DNA of 64,000 bases from Urechis unicinctus (taxonomy: Eukaryota > Annelida > Polychaeta > Xenopneusta > Urechidae): assembly GCA_034190875.2 (NCBI GenBank), contig CM067346.1, forward strand, positions 43,272,315 to 43,336,314. Direction: 5' to 3'. The notes beneath the pieces are model-generated. The model saw only the letters and a list, made by a program, of their open reading frames with translations, was not told the origin of the DNA and did not search any database. A program made the translations under genes and the position numbers. Positions 27,847-40,357 of this stretch are shown piece by piece; the stretch's first letter is position 1, and each line of letters opens with the position of its first letter.

Positions 27847-29010
27847 CGATGATGATGACAATGACGGTGGTAGTGGTGATAAAGATGATGGCCATATAGG
27901 TGACGATAATTTTTATGAATGATGATGAAGATTGGGTTAATGATTATGGAGAAGAACGTCATGAAAAATTAGGATAGTGAAAATGGTGATGATGATTTAT
28001 AGTGCTGATCGTTATATTTGCCAATAACTTTTACAGGAAATGTCTAATTTGCTAATAATTACTCATCTTCTAATGGACATCCCTTTGATCAATTGCACTA
28101 AATCCATATATAACTATATACCTTGCACGTTTCCGAACCCAGCCCTATACTCCTGCCAGGTACGATTGAAGCTGACAACCATCCGGGATCTTTTCATAAT
28201 GACGGTCCATCCTACGTCACCATCGATTTCACAACGAGATTGTATAGGAGTATGTGCAGTTGCTACGATGTAGTAAAACTTCGTACCGTCGGGTTCACCT
28301 GTAAAAGAGGGCTCAGTAAATAATAAATGGTTCGCTCAAACAAATGGGTCCAACTTTAAGCGTAGCAACATCCTGACAGTCTATGACATAAAAAAACACA
28401 TATTCGACTATCTAAATAAACGAGTGTTCACATCAGGAGATGAGAGTCGAGCACAAAGTGTAGGTAGAGCATTGGTACCCACAACTCGTATGTTGAGTGC
28501 GGTAGATGACTGTGAATGATACAAAATAAATGTATCCATGTACTATAATTGTCGTAGCGAATATTCTCAATAAGTTGTAAATGATTGCTTAGTTAATTCG
28601 GTGAAGGATATCATGCATTTGTAAATTATCCACCTTTCATGATGCGTCAGGTAAACGCTTTTGCATTTTACTTAATTAGTCATCAACTGCATTGACAGTA
28701 CCTTCAATCTGATCGAAATCAGAAGAAGCATTATATAACTTGAGCACAGTTAAACTGGGCACCATCCAACGTCATTTGTGGTCTGCATTGTTTACAATAA
28801 GCATTACTAAGGTGTCACACAAGCAAGCTCTAGTACAAAGAAAGCAGAAAACAAAATGAAACTTGTACTGAACCTCTGAAGCTTGTAGTTAACGTTGCTG
28901 GTGCGTTATTAACGCACAGCGATGACGCATTGAATCTCAGTTCGTTCACCTCGTTTTTCAGCGCCGCGACTTGTTCCTCCAAAACTGACCACTCTATGCT
29001 TCGAGAATGC
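27281..29010 (-). pseudogene. FReD gene 3, truncated
   Basis: Exon 4 (27281-27711) and exon 3 (28122-28298) are full length with good splice borders and no stops. Exon 2 is cut: it starts at the acceptor with DCQDVATLKVGP and then joins intron 2 sequence at about 28347, where a run CAAATG/GGTCC shows a deletion of roughly 120 bp relative to gene 1. Exon 1 (28874-29010) keeps its donor end but stops at about 29010, so the signal peptide and first cysteines are absent, and it has an extra base near 28984. Without a new first exon it cannot make a secreted FReD protein. Confidence 0.8.
27763..27843. repeat. (GAT)n microsatellite in intron 3 of FReD gene 3
   Basis: About 27 units, at the same place as in the other copies. 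Confidence 0.97.
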
Positions 29011-29690
29011 AGACATTATTGATGCAATCATATCAGAAACAATGTACACACGCAAAACCACAAACATATTTATACACTTTAATTGGACACAGTCACAATA
29101 TCGAGCATCAATTTTCTCTCTTCATATTAAAACATATCATTATTGCAACTTCTTCTGATGAGAAAGTTTTCCCCCGCAAATATAGTCGATCTACAAACGA
29201 TTTGACAGGGTAAATGCCCTGGATGAAGACAAATGTTGGACAAACATACAAAACGTCTCTCTCCTGGCTTGCTCCTTGATGGTCGACAAACATTGAAGCC
29301 AATGTACTTTTTTCATACTTCACAGAGACATTGGCAATGAATACCAGTGCCGCACCTCCTGTGTGATTTGTGGTGATGAGTTTGCAAGAGCTAATCCGTC
29401 GATTATGGTGACATTCAATATTGCTATCTTTGATTCAAGGATGGAATCTTGCTGTGCTTTCAGGCACTCACACTAACCTGCAATCTCCCCCTCACACCAC
29501 ACCCCCCTGCAAGAACACACAACCATTAGTACGAACTTAAACCAATGATTGATTCTCATGCTTTTAAAAAACTGGCAGATGATTATAGAGAGACACAAGA
29601 GGATGATAATTCAGATGATTATATTGATGATGATAATGGTGATGATGATACAAATGACGATAAAGAGATACAGTTGATGAAGATTTAGAT
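29011..29690. other. Spacer beyond the U3 breakpoint
   Basis: Unrelated to the other duplicons. I see no supported exon; a C/A-rich patch lies at 29480-29515. Confidence 0.5.
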
Positions 29691-29843
29691 GATGATAATA
29701 ATGATGATAATGATGATAACGATGAAGATAATGATAATAATGATAATGATAACGATGATGACAATGATAATAATGATGATAAAAATGATAACGATGATGA
29801 CGATGATGATAATGATGACGATGATGACGATGATGACGATGAC

Positions 29844-29900
<57 letters not shown>
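29690..29900. repeat. Imperfect (GAT)n-rich tract
   Basis: About 210 bp of GAT/AAT/GAC triplets, purest at 29840-29900. It lies in the same relative place as the intron 3 repeats: on the minus strand it is downstream of an FReD exon 3 fragment. Confidence 0.9.
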
Positions 29901-29967
29901 CCGTATATTAATGATGACCTTGATGATTGATGATCCGATGATACTCCTGATGATGATGATGATGCTG

Positions 29968-30230
29968 ACGTCCAGCCGGGATCTTTTCATGATGTTGATT
30001 TTGTCAATGAATGAATGTAGTCTAAAATTAAACTTCTGTGTGACACACATTTGTGACCCCGCCGGAGGGATATTGCTGTTTGGATAATTTGCGCGCTGGA
30101 GATGGCCGGATGCCAGCATGTCTCCTGCGCTGTGGCAGACCGTGCAGTTATTGAAGATGTAGCGGCTTGGTGGTCGGAAGTTTTGTACCGGGAACCGAGC
30201 TCCTGTGAGCTTGTTTCCACTTATATTGGA
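29968..30230 (-). pseudogene. CUB-like segment joined to an FReD exon 3 fragment
   Basis: On the minus strand an open frame reads a CUB-like start (a CTVCHSAGDMLASGH segment, then RANYPN and a Cys about ten residues on). After FIDKIN it runs into IMKRSRLDVS, which is the middle of FReD exon 3 (29968-29995). CUB domains begin with a C-GG-L pattern and an SPNYP motif; the match is suggestive only. The FReD piece is about 28 bp, so this is either a rearrangement breakpoint or a remnant of a CUB-FReD gene. Confidence 0.35.
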
Positions 30231-30539
30231 TACAAAAGTCAACAAAGATAACGCAAATCCCTGGTGTATCTCTAGTGCATGAGGAACAGCCCATCTAGCA
30301 CGTGTTCTTCGTCACTATTGCCTGGTTCCCCAACCTCAACCCAAGGCACTCGGCGACTTGGCCTTTCGGTTAGTTTTCTGGCCTTTCGGTTTTGACAAAA
30401 CGTGGAACTTGTAGTGAGATCTGACACCGAAGTTTCGTATCGAGATAACTCTCTCAAACCAATCTGCATTTACTTCATGATAACCATCTACGTTGGTCGT
30501 TAGGCTACGTCAGATGCTAATAATTATGTTGTCAATTAT

Positions 30540-31180
<641 letters not shown>

Positions 31181-31413
31181 CAAAGAGTTTATAGCTTCGC
31201 TAAGAGCGCTCACTCAAGCCTTCCGCCCGAGGAAATATGATAAGACGCCACCTGCGAGCCGAAGGTTATGTCATCGTGTCTCTTAAAACCATGACCAATT
31301 CTCTGTTTAATTTGGTGCTATAGTCGCCTCGACCAATCAGATGTCTCCATATCTTTAACAGACGCCGTAATTTCATGATCATCAAACAGCTAAGCGTAGC
31401 TATAAACTCTTTG
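31181..31413. mobile_element. MITE-like element with 24-bp terminal inverted repeats
   Basis: The left end CAAAGAGTTTATAGCTTCGC and the right end, whose complement is CAAAGAGTTTATAGCTACGC, flank 233 bp with no ORF of note. A related end in the opposite sense lies at about 36395-36432. I could not define a clear target duplication. Confidence 0.55.
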
Positions 31414-31699
31414 TTCGAGACCGTCACATGTCCCTGACAAGCCAACAAATGTTAATGTCAAACCCAGGCCAGTTCCCTCGCTCCAGACAGTTATAGACAA
31501 ATTAAAACCAAAGATCAAGGATGCGCTAAAAATAAGTTGAGATCACATTATATACAGTTCATATCTCCCCTTTCTAAACAGTAGGGAGTGATATTGAATG
31601 TCAGAGTTACACATATTCATAAGTATAATATTTGTGTAGTTTGTAACACATGACACGTGAATATTAACTTATATGTAAAAATATTGTTATGAACACACA

Positions 31700-32387
31700 T
31701 CGTACTAGCACTATAGAATTTGGGTAAACCAGTTATAATTCTGCAAGTGTTATTGTAGGAGACATGAATTTCTTCTCATTGTTGTAAGAGCACCAGAGAT
31801 TTGCAGTATACTTGTTCAAGAAATACGATCGGAATAGGGTAGCCTTGACTTCACTAGAGAACATGCTAAACTTTCTTACTAAAACATTTCCTTGTCCATA
31901 TAATTTTCTACCCTGACGCAGCATATCCTTATCATCTTTCAAATCATCAATGACCAAGGTACTTCACGTGACTTTTTGTTTCAATAATTGAGTCATTGAT
32001 ATGAAATACAGGGTCTTTAGTTACACTGTAGTGTTTTGGCTTGATTAGCATTATAGCACTTTTTTTAGCATTGTATCTTATGTCATGTTCATTGTCATAT
32101 ACTTCACAGATATCTGACAGCTTCTGAAGTCCTTTCACAGATGGAGACAAAATAACTAAGACATCTGCATGCAATTAAGTGGTTACATAAATAGTTCCCG
32201 ACATAACATCCTACATAACACGTGTTCAACGCACAAGACAAATCATCCATGTACCAGTTAAATAACATTGGAGATAATATTCCTGCCTTGTCGCACTTAG
32301 TTTGAAACTTTAAATGGTTTACAGGTACTGTTTCCCCATTTCACGGCAATATCTTGTTTTGCAAACCAAAACATAAGAATACCATTA
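31700..32387 (-). mobile_element. LINE, 3' part (RT C-terminus)
   Basis: Reads right to left as the second half of a non-LTR reverse transcriptase: a VRQG segment at about 32290, NWYMDD-like (frame-broken), HADVLVILSPSVKGLQ at about 32135 in place of the YADD box, then HVKYLGH and the C-terminal region down to about 31733. It is the continuation of 34351-36250, from which it is separated by the pogo element. Stops and shifts are frequent. Confidence 0.75.
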
Positions 32388-34350
32388 CAGTGCAGTCTCG
32401 TTAAACGGGACATAGCCAATGGGGATTCCTCGATAAAGGGGGCGCAGACCGGGAAACCATTCCAAGCAATGCAATTTCACTCAGTTAATCGAGACACCTC
32501 CCGGATAATCGCCTCGTTAAAGGGGACGCGTTGCCGTCGATCGATTTTAAAAATCATCGACTGTAACGGCTCATCCTGATTACTTAACGATCTCTGATCA
32601 CCCGACCTCTGATCACCCGAGTTAAACGAAGTTGATTAGGTAATTAAATCATCTCGGGGATGCTGGCGCCTGATTAAAAACGAATGTGCACTGTCAGCGT
32701 GCCCAATTCCCGTTTCGGGTGGTTGCGGAGCACAGCGAGTCAACATTGACGCCTTGACTCCGAGATCAAGTGTCAAATCCGATGGTTTAAAATGCAGAGG
32801 AGTTGATCTGTCGTCATCATTCATCATCAAACTGCCAAAGAAATGGCCAAAATGCCTCGAAGAAAAGACCTCACCCTGCAGAAGAAAGAACTGGAAGGAA
32901 GTCATGGTTTAACGTAGTCTTCAAAAAGCAGCAAGGTGAAAAACAAGACGCCGATAACCTGTGCGCCCTCCACTGGCTCCAAGACAAATTGCCGCCGACT
33001 TCAGCTACCAGGACATATTCGACGTAGAAGAAAACGGCCCCTTACTTTCGGGCCTTCAATGACAATGGACATTGCCTGCCAATGGAGAAATTCGCCGGAG
33101 GGAAAGCCACTAAGGAAAGAATCACCGTCCTACTTTGCCCCAATATGGACGGATCGGAAAAGCTGCCACTGCTCGTCATCAGTGTAAGTCGTCGCCCGCG
33201 CTGTTTTCCGAAAGACGTCACAAAACTGCCGGTCGAGTGCGCTTCTTCGAAAAACGCATGGATGACGGGAGAGATCTTCACAAACTGGCTGACTAAATTG
33301 GACCGAAAGCTCCGCTTCAACCAACGTAAAGTCTGCCTGTTGTTAGATAACTGTTCTGCCCACTCGACGATGACGCTGACCAACATCACTTTACGCTTCC
33401 TGCCGCCAAACACCACCAGCCTCATCCAGCCGATGGACGAAGTAGTGATATGGAACTGGAAAGGACATTACCGCCGCGCGTTGGATGGACGAATCATAAA
33501 CGCCTTCGAAGATGACGAATCCGTACAAGCCATTCAAGTTGCCTACCAAATCTACCTCCTCGACGCCATCTACCTTGCCAAGTCTTCGTGGTCGATGGTA
33601 AAGGCCGTGACCATCGCCAACTGTTACTGTAAAGCCGGCTATTCTTGAATCGACCAGCTCGCTGTCGACGATTTCGACGATGACCTGTACTACGTACCTT
33701 TGACGCCAACCATGCCAAGAGAGGAGTTTGATCAACTCGTGTCACTCGATGACCCCGTTCCGACAAGCGGCGAATACAACGATGCCACTCTCCTCGAGCA
33801 AGTCAGTCATAAACACGCTGCCCCCACCACCGACGACTCTGACGACGACGACTAACGCCCGCGCATGACGAAGAAAGAATGAGGAGCAAGTCTACGGCGA
33901 TGATCACGTTGTGTATCGCATTCTGCACCAGATCGAAAACGTGTCAATAGACTTAGCGGCCGAAGAAACAACCCAATCGCATTTGGACCAATTCTTCAAA
34001 AGTAATCAGAAACCGCATATATATATATGAGGATGTATAAATACTATGCGAAACACTGATGGGACAAGTCTAGCCGATTTTACCTTATGCTCACTGTACA
34101 TAATTGTCTTTGTATTTTTGTAATTTGTAATGAATGATAAATTCAAATTGTGAGATGATTAAATTATTCACTGGAATCGTATTTTACTTGCTATTTGTGC
34201 GTTAAGTCGGGCCCTGTACCTTTCTGTTGGTTGTGGACACGTGTATGGTTGCTGGTTGCGGAGGTTGGTGGGACCTCGCTACTGGGGATGCCTCGTTAAA
34301 GGGGATTTTCGACCGGCCACAGAGGCGTCCCCTTTAACGAGGCTGCACTG
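32388..34350 (+). mobile_element. pogo/Tigger-type DNA transposon
   Basis: 1963 bp, bounded by TA on both sides (32386-32387 and 34351-34352). The terminal inverted repeats are CAGTGCAGTCTCGTTAAACG on the left and, complemented, CAGTGCAGCCTCGTTAAAGG on the right. Subterminal copies of CTCGTTAAAGGGGA lie at about 32512 and 34290. The TA duplication and a Tigger-like DDE transposase place it in the Tc1/mariner superfamily. It inserted into the LINE. Confidence 0.9.
32843..33855 (+). pseudogene. Tigger-like transposase, broken
   Basis: It begins MAKMPRRKDLTLQKKEL, the usual start of the helix-turn-helix region, but most of the DNA-binding part is missing and the frame shifts between 32890 and 33080. 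From 33082 the DDE domain reads cleanly for 188 codons: FAGGKATKERITVLLCPN, LLLDNCSAH (second Asp) and LPPNTTSLIQPMDEVVI (third Asp; the family has QPMDQG). A TGA at 33646 interrupts the end, after which the acidic tail (TTDDSDDDD) continues to the TAA at 33855. Family members cut and paste at TA sites; this one is inactive. Confidence 0.8.
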
Positions 34351-36250
34351 TAATATACAGAGGTACATTTCCTTTAACACGCTTCTCAAGCAGTTAATCA
34401 TGATTCATTCTGCCATATGCTTTGGAGGCATCAAGTAAGGAAACAAACACAGGACTGTTCAAATCACGCCATCTGTGCAATATATCCTTGAGAGCATATA
34501 TACACATGTCAGTACCATGTTCTGGCTTAATCCAAATTGTTTAGACTCAGTTTGGAGCATTTCATCTATTCGGTTCGGAATAATAATTTCAAGTAATTTG
34601 GAAACCGCACTAGCAAGGGCTATAGGTCTATAATTGTCAGCTGAGTTGATTTTACAATTTTTATCTTTGATTACAGGAACCAACATGACCTTTATCATTG
34701 CATCTGGTAAAAAAAAACATGCGTTATTATGCATGTAAATTACATTGCAAGTAAAGATATAATTCTTGGACTAGATTACTTAAGGTATTCAGCGTATACA
34801 CAATCTGTACCACATGACTTATTCATGGCAAGACTCTTTATCGCATCTCGTACTTCATCCGCATTTACTTTTACTCTTGGGTCATTTCCACTATGTCAAT
34901 AATATTAATTTTCTTACTGAGACAGTTAAACAAATCATGGAACTGTTTTCTCTATAATTTACAATTTGCTGTTGGACACATGCTCCACCAATACACGTAG
35001 GCGGACACATGTTACTAGTGATCATCTTCTTAATTTCTTTCCAAAAACCTTTGCAATCATTTGAACACAGGTTCCTTGCCAATTACTCCCTCTTGATTTC
35101 ATTTTCATGATTCTTTATGTATCTTACTGCTTACTTGAACCTAGCATTTGTACTCTTTTTCAGGTCATGTATAGGGCCAGATCTTGGTTTCCCTTCCTCA
35201 ACCCACATATTGAATGCTTCTCAAACAACTGAGTGATATTCCTCTACATATTCATTCCATCCAGGGCGACATCTAAATTTCTTCTTTTTACATAATACAG
35301 AACTTGAAACATTCAGAACTTTCACAATATCATTGTAACACGCCTCCAAATCTGCTGTATGAGCCTTATTTTCAGTGTTTACATCAGTACACACAAAAGC
35401 ATCAGAAGACAAAGTTACCTTCTTGAATTCATACTCTTACCTTTTTGAGAAAGCATCAAGTTGACATTTAGCTACATTTGACCACATTGTCTCTGAGATT
35501 CAGAATTGTTATCGTTGTCCTGACATGGAACACATTCTAGATTTGTTACAATACTAAGAGGAAGTGATCTTCACCTGTACTGTAATCGTACAATACTTTC
35601 TTACCAATAATACTGCTGTGACCATCAGCTGATGACACACAGTGATCAGGCCAGAAAGTTGTATTCCAGCTAGCATTAAGATATATGTAAAACTTTCCTC
35701 AGGCATTAACAATTTACTTCTTAGCACTAGATTATTTTCATCACAAAATGCGCACAAGTGTTTTCCAAAAGTAGAGTTATTTGAGGTGATGTTAGCATTC
35801 CAATCTCCCACAATACAGAAAGAGGTAGTATCAAGTTCATCAAAGACACTTGATAGGTAACCAAACTTATCAAAGTATTCACATTCATTGTCTACATGCT
35901 CATAGGGAAGATACACATTAAGAATAAAAAAATTATTGTCATCAATACAGAGTTTGACTCCCACCAGCCAATCTGTGTCAAACTGCAGTGTGCTAACATA
36001 TTTCTCATATTCAGTGTTCTTTAAAATAGCCACACCAACTGAGGTTCTACCTCTTCGTATGCCGTCATTGTAGTCAACAACAGCAGCACCATCAGCATGA
36101 CAGTCTTGATGGATATTATTCAACTGATCGACTTCTTGTTTAGCGAGCCACGTTTCCTACATACAAACTATGTCAGCTGTTCCAAAACTTTGTTAACTGA
36201 AGGTCTACTGCAGCTTTTATCCTTATTCTTGCACAGTGTACTTGTTATTT
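34351..36250 (-). mobile_element. LINE, 5' part (endonuclease and RT N-terminus)
   Basis: Reads right to left. An AP-endonuclease starts near 36170 (ETWLAKQEVDQLN), with GRTSVGVAILKN at about 36045, NVYLPYEH at about 35915 and FCIVGDWNAN at about 35810. The linker region at 35412-34890 contains CKGFWKEIKKM. The RT starts at about 34700 with VPVIKDKNCKINSADNYRP and ALASAVSKLLE. The best fit is a CR1/Jockey-type non-LTR element. Broken by stops; the RT continues at 32387 beyond the pogo insertion. Confidence 0.8.
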
Positions 36251-36747
36251 TCGCTATTAACTGGGCTTTAGTGCGAAGTGTTTTGGCAGCGGAAAGGCTC
36301 TGCGAAGCGACATTACATGACGTCAGCCCAGTATTCCCATGTACGTTTGTTTGTGTGTATTATAATAAGGGAAGCGATCACTACAGAGCCACTCGAAGAG
36401 AGCCCTCTTAGCGTATCCATAAACTCTTCGATTGTAGTAGCAGGTTTGTGAATTTGACATTTACTCGTTTATATTGCGTTCGTCCATCCAATAAAGCAGA
36501 CGATGCACACACTAATACCCTTACATATCAGGGTTCCCGTAGTGCACTTCACACACACTTCACGTAAGGATTTCAGGGTCCCCGACTGCACTTAGCACAC
36601 ATTCTCCCGTGTCCATGTCATCACATACTTGAAATGTCAGCAAACTCACCACCGAGAGTGCTTAACACACACGTCACGTTAGGATTCCCTCACTATCACA
36701 TTGTCATTATGTCACAAACAGGTACAAAGTCTCCATGGTGGGCACTT

Positions 36748-36753
36748 TATAAA
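36748..36753 (+). promoter_or_regulatory. Candidate TATA box, FReD gene 4
   Basis: TATAAA within GGCACTTTATAAACTGTCAG, conserved with the upstream blocks of genes 1 and 2. Here it is only 114 bp before the ATG, a plausible core promoter spacing. Confidence 0.5.
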
Positions 36754-36866
36754 CTGTCAGAGGCACCATAATCCACACATTTGTGACTTGAACTGTCGTT
36801 GGCTGAAGGCAGAGGGTCTTCCGGTTGCTATCATCGTTCTTCGTCAGTTCAACAGGAGACGATACA

Positions 36867-39156
36867 ATGAGGTCTCCATTCATCGTCGGCGTATTGTTTA
36901 TCTGCCTTAGCCAGGCTGACAAGACCCTGTCGACATGTGTTAAGAACTATCTGGTTCCGCCAGTCGATCTGAAATCTTCCTGCGTCGGATTTTCGGAGCA
37001 AAGAGTTGCTGTATTGGAGGAGCAAGTGGCGGCTCTTACAGAAAAACTGAAGGGAGCGAATAACAATGCTTCACCGACGCGCTTTAATAACACACCAGCA
37101 ACCTTAATCACAAGTTACAGAGGTTTCGTAAAACTTTTCATTTTGTTGTTGTTGTGTTGTTACAGAGCATGTGTTACTAGCCCAACGACCAACATAGACG
37201 GTATTTACTCTGTTGGTCCGACGGCGAACCAATGCAATAGCTGGTCAAGAATATGTTTGTATAATAGAAGATAAATAACCAACATTTACAGAGGATAAAT
37301 ATAAAATGCCGTCTTTAAGACACAAAAATGTAACACACAATGATTTGGACCTGAGTAACGGAACTCAAAATATGCCGCCAGGTTAATGGCGGTTTGATAT
37401 CGTGATTTTGGAGTTGTAACGGAGGTTTTTCCTTCTACGACGGCATCTATTTCCCGCCTGTTCACGGTGGTTATAACTGCCTTTGATTGTGATTTGTAAG
37501 TCTCGGCTATTATTAACGAAGCGTCCAGTATCAACATGGGTAAATACTCATCTCGCCTTGCGAAACAATATCGCGAATCACTGTCTGCTGCCAAAGACAT
37601 ATGGCGGCTTTATTTTAGGAAAATAAGTTAGTAAGTTTAGCACTTTTAAAAAATCGTATCTACATACGTTATTCATAAAGATTGGCGTGAGGTCAATATA
37701 TACACGTAAGCATTTTCAGAGACTAAATCGATAAATGCACAAAAGTGAATATAGCTTGGTTTGATGGCTCTAGGTGTCACTTATTGGTAATGCAAATCAT
37801 ACGAAAGCAAACCACATAAGGCAATTGATGGTGTTCAGTTTAACTGTATTACAGTTATATATTGATTCTTCTGGCTGAAGTTAACACTGAAGGTATCGTC
37901 AATTCAGTATATAGTTTGATAAGTAACAAACAGCGCACAAAGACCCACGAACCTCTGGGCGATATTCTACCCCAATATTAACACTTCATTATATGAACAT
38001 TTACACCTTGCTGTTCAATTGTTCAGCGGTCGCTTACGCAATTATAAAAAAAATTGATCAATAAAATATACATCACACAATGAAAGCTTTCAATATTCAA
38101 CACACGAGTTTTGATAACCAATGCTTTAATCACTTGGCTCGTTGCATTATTATTGGATTTGATTTGCTTATTAAATTTATGTTTAAAGATTTGTGTATGT
38201 CATAGATTGCCAGGATATAGCTGGGTTAAAGGTTGGACCCAGTGGAACATACATGCTTACACCCGTGAAGGAAACGCTGCATGCTCTGACCGGAAACCAA
38301 GGTATTTCGACACATACAATCTTGCTCTCTTGAATATATTACAACATATGACAAATAGGCGAATTAACTATATAAATGACTTACAAGGAGGTTCACACAC
38401 ATTATTCTACCCCTTGAATATGTTAATGTTTATACTGAATTACACCTATAACCTTAATCTAATTTAACATGATAGCTATATGATTGACTCAAATGTCTAT
38501 GAAAACTATGTACAAAATCTTTTGGATGCCAGCATAATGTCAGTGAAAAAATGTAAAGAAAGGAAAGAAGGTGAAGATGTAAAGGAGGGTGGGAACATTG
38601 CATAGAATTTGAATTGCTGCTAGTCGCGAACATAAGATGGGGCGGAGAGGCAGGATGATTGTGATTAGCGGTGTGACTCGTGAGGCATGGTTTATCGCTC
38701 ATGCCATAAATTATAAGGTCTCTGTATTTGCCCGACACAATTGGTCTGTACAAGAGCGCAATCGTTTCTTATATATTGTTTAAGACCTACATGCTTACAC
38801 TACATTTGTTTTAAAGATGGTCCGAACGGTACGAGCTCTTACTACATCGTAGCAACTGCACATACACCAATACAATCTCGTTGTGAAATCGATGGTGACG
38901 TAGGATGGACCGTCATCATGAAAAGATCCCGGATGGATGTCAGCTTCAATCGAACCTGGCACGAGTACAAGGCTGGATTCGGAAACTTACAAGGTATATA
39001 GTCACATATGGAGTTAATACGATTGATCAAAGACATTACCCGCTGAAACTCAATAAGTATTGGCAAATAATTTTGAGCGTATTCATCTTCATCACCATTT
39101 TCACTGCCATCATTATTATCATATTCATGACTATTATCTCTATAATCAGTTACCCG

Positions 39157-39233
<77 letters not shown>

Positions 39234-39831
39234 TATCATCATTATTATTCTCGTCATAATCTTAATCACCATCGTCATTGTCACCAATATGGCACTCATC
39301 ATTATCACCACCACCACCACCATCTTCGTCATCATCATCATCTCTACTAGAATAATCCCAGCAGGGATCTTTTAATCTTTGTGGATGCTTTTAGGTGACT
39401 TCTGGTTAGGTCTGGACAACATTCACCGAATATCAGCGCAGCCGACCCTGTCGTATTCACTCTGGATTGAGATCATTGACGACAAAGGGGTCCCTCTCAT
39501 CTATCCCTACCAGAAGTTCCAATTGCAGGATGACTCGACCCTGTACAAGTTGATCTTGGGGGATTACTATGGTAGAATGACGGATCCATTCATGTTATCA
39601 AATCGATTGATCTTCCGATGCTGGACACCACAAATTCCTCCAGTTCGAAACTATTACGATTCAAGGAGGAGCTCATGCAGTGATACTGGTCACGCAGGTT
39701 ACGGCTGCTGGTGGTTTAAAGATTATTCGGGTCGTCTTTGTGGTTCCAATAATCTTCATGCCCTGAATCCCTTTTGGGGGTCGATCACATCTAATATCAA
39801 GTCTGTCGAGATGAAGATCAGGCGACTCTAA
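36867..39831 (+). CDS. Secreted fibrinogen-related domain (FReD) protein, gene 4
   Basis: Exons 36867-37122, 38206-38301, 38817-38993 and 39395-39831 join in phase 1 to give 321 residues. The ATG at 36867 is chosen because it begins a good signal peptide (MRSPFIVGVLFICLSQA) and makes exon 1 exactly 256 nt, as in genes 1 and 2; upstream in-frame codons lack this match. The chain continues with STC, a coiled coil (VLEEQVAALTEKL) and NASP, then DCQDIAGLKVGPSGTY, DGPNGTSSYYIVAT, GWTVIMKRSRMDVSFN, GDFWLGLDNIHRIS and GYGCWWFKDYSGRLC, ending VEMKIRRL. Exon 3 begins with DGPNGTSS as in pseudogenes F1 and F2, whereas genes 1-3 have GEPGGTKF or similar. Exon 1 also resembles the F-type relics. So this gene may be a living member of the F lineage in part. 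Intron 3 carries a (CAT)n tract. Confidence 0.87.
39150..39231. repeat. (ATC)n microsatellite in intron 3 of FReD gene 4
   Basis: About 27 units; the same coding-strand motif and position as in the minus-strand genes. Confidence 0.97.
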
Positions 39832-40299
39832 AGCATTGCAGATTATCGACATTCTATGTACAAGAGTTTCTAAAAAATATATCCTGGCTGCTTTATATTC
39901 TTGTGGGTTGATAGCCTCGCTCTTTACAGAAATGAAACATAACAGCAACCATTGGAGATGATTATGCACCTGTAATGATAAACGTTGAATCAAACTTACT
40001 GCAAGGTGTCTGTGCGATCTGTTCACCGCGAAACGGCTCAGACTTTTATGCTTATAAATATGTTTATATAATATTTTAATTTATGATAACAATTTGCACA
40101 CACTAAAGCTGAACAACAATTTTCCTCCGGAATTTAGTAGTGAGGAAAACATCAGACTTAGATCCTTCCCATGCGGGACCATATATCAAAATCCATGCAT
40201 GCAAGCATTGATTTAATATATTCTGTTTAGTTATGATATCTTATTGAGCTCTCGCCATTGGGTCATTAAATAGTGTGATATATATTTGTCATTGTGCAT

Positions 40300-40357
40300 G
40301 TTGAGTTGACATAAGTTCACTAACGAACTGATGTATGTCATACTCAGCTAACTCAAC
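40300..40357. repeat. Conserved hairpin downstream of FReD gene 4
   Basis: Inverted copy of the stem at 2402-2459, about 470 bp past the stop codon, with both inner pairs kept. Confidence 0.6.

Larger units (their letters stand above)
25470..29010. repeat. Segmental duplicon, copy U3 (truncated)
   Basis: Third direct copy, matching U2 from about 13700 to inside exon 1. It lacks paralogue F exons 2-4 on the left and stops abruptly at 29010, inside exon 1 of the main gene. Confidence 0.75.

Noticed and set aside
33042..33766. Minus-strand ORFs of 64-127 codons across the pogo transposase
   Set aside because: They are antisense shadows of the transposase DDE domain.
37286..37600. 104-codon minus-strand ORF in intron 1 of FReD gene 4
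   Set aside because: No recognisable domain and no duplicate in the other copies; not enough to call a gene.
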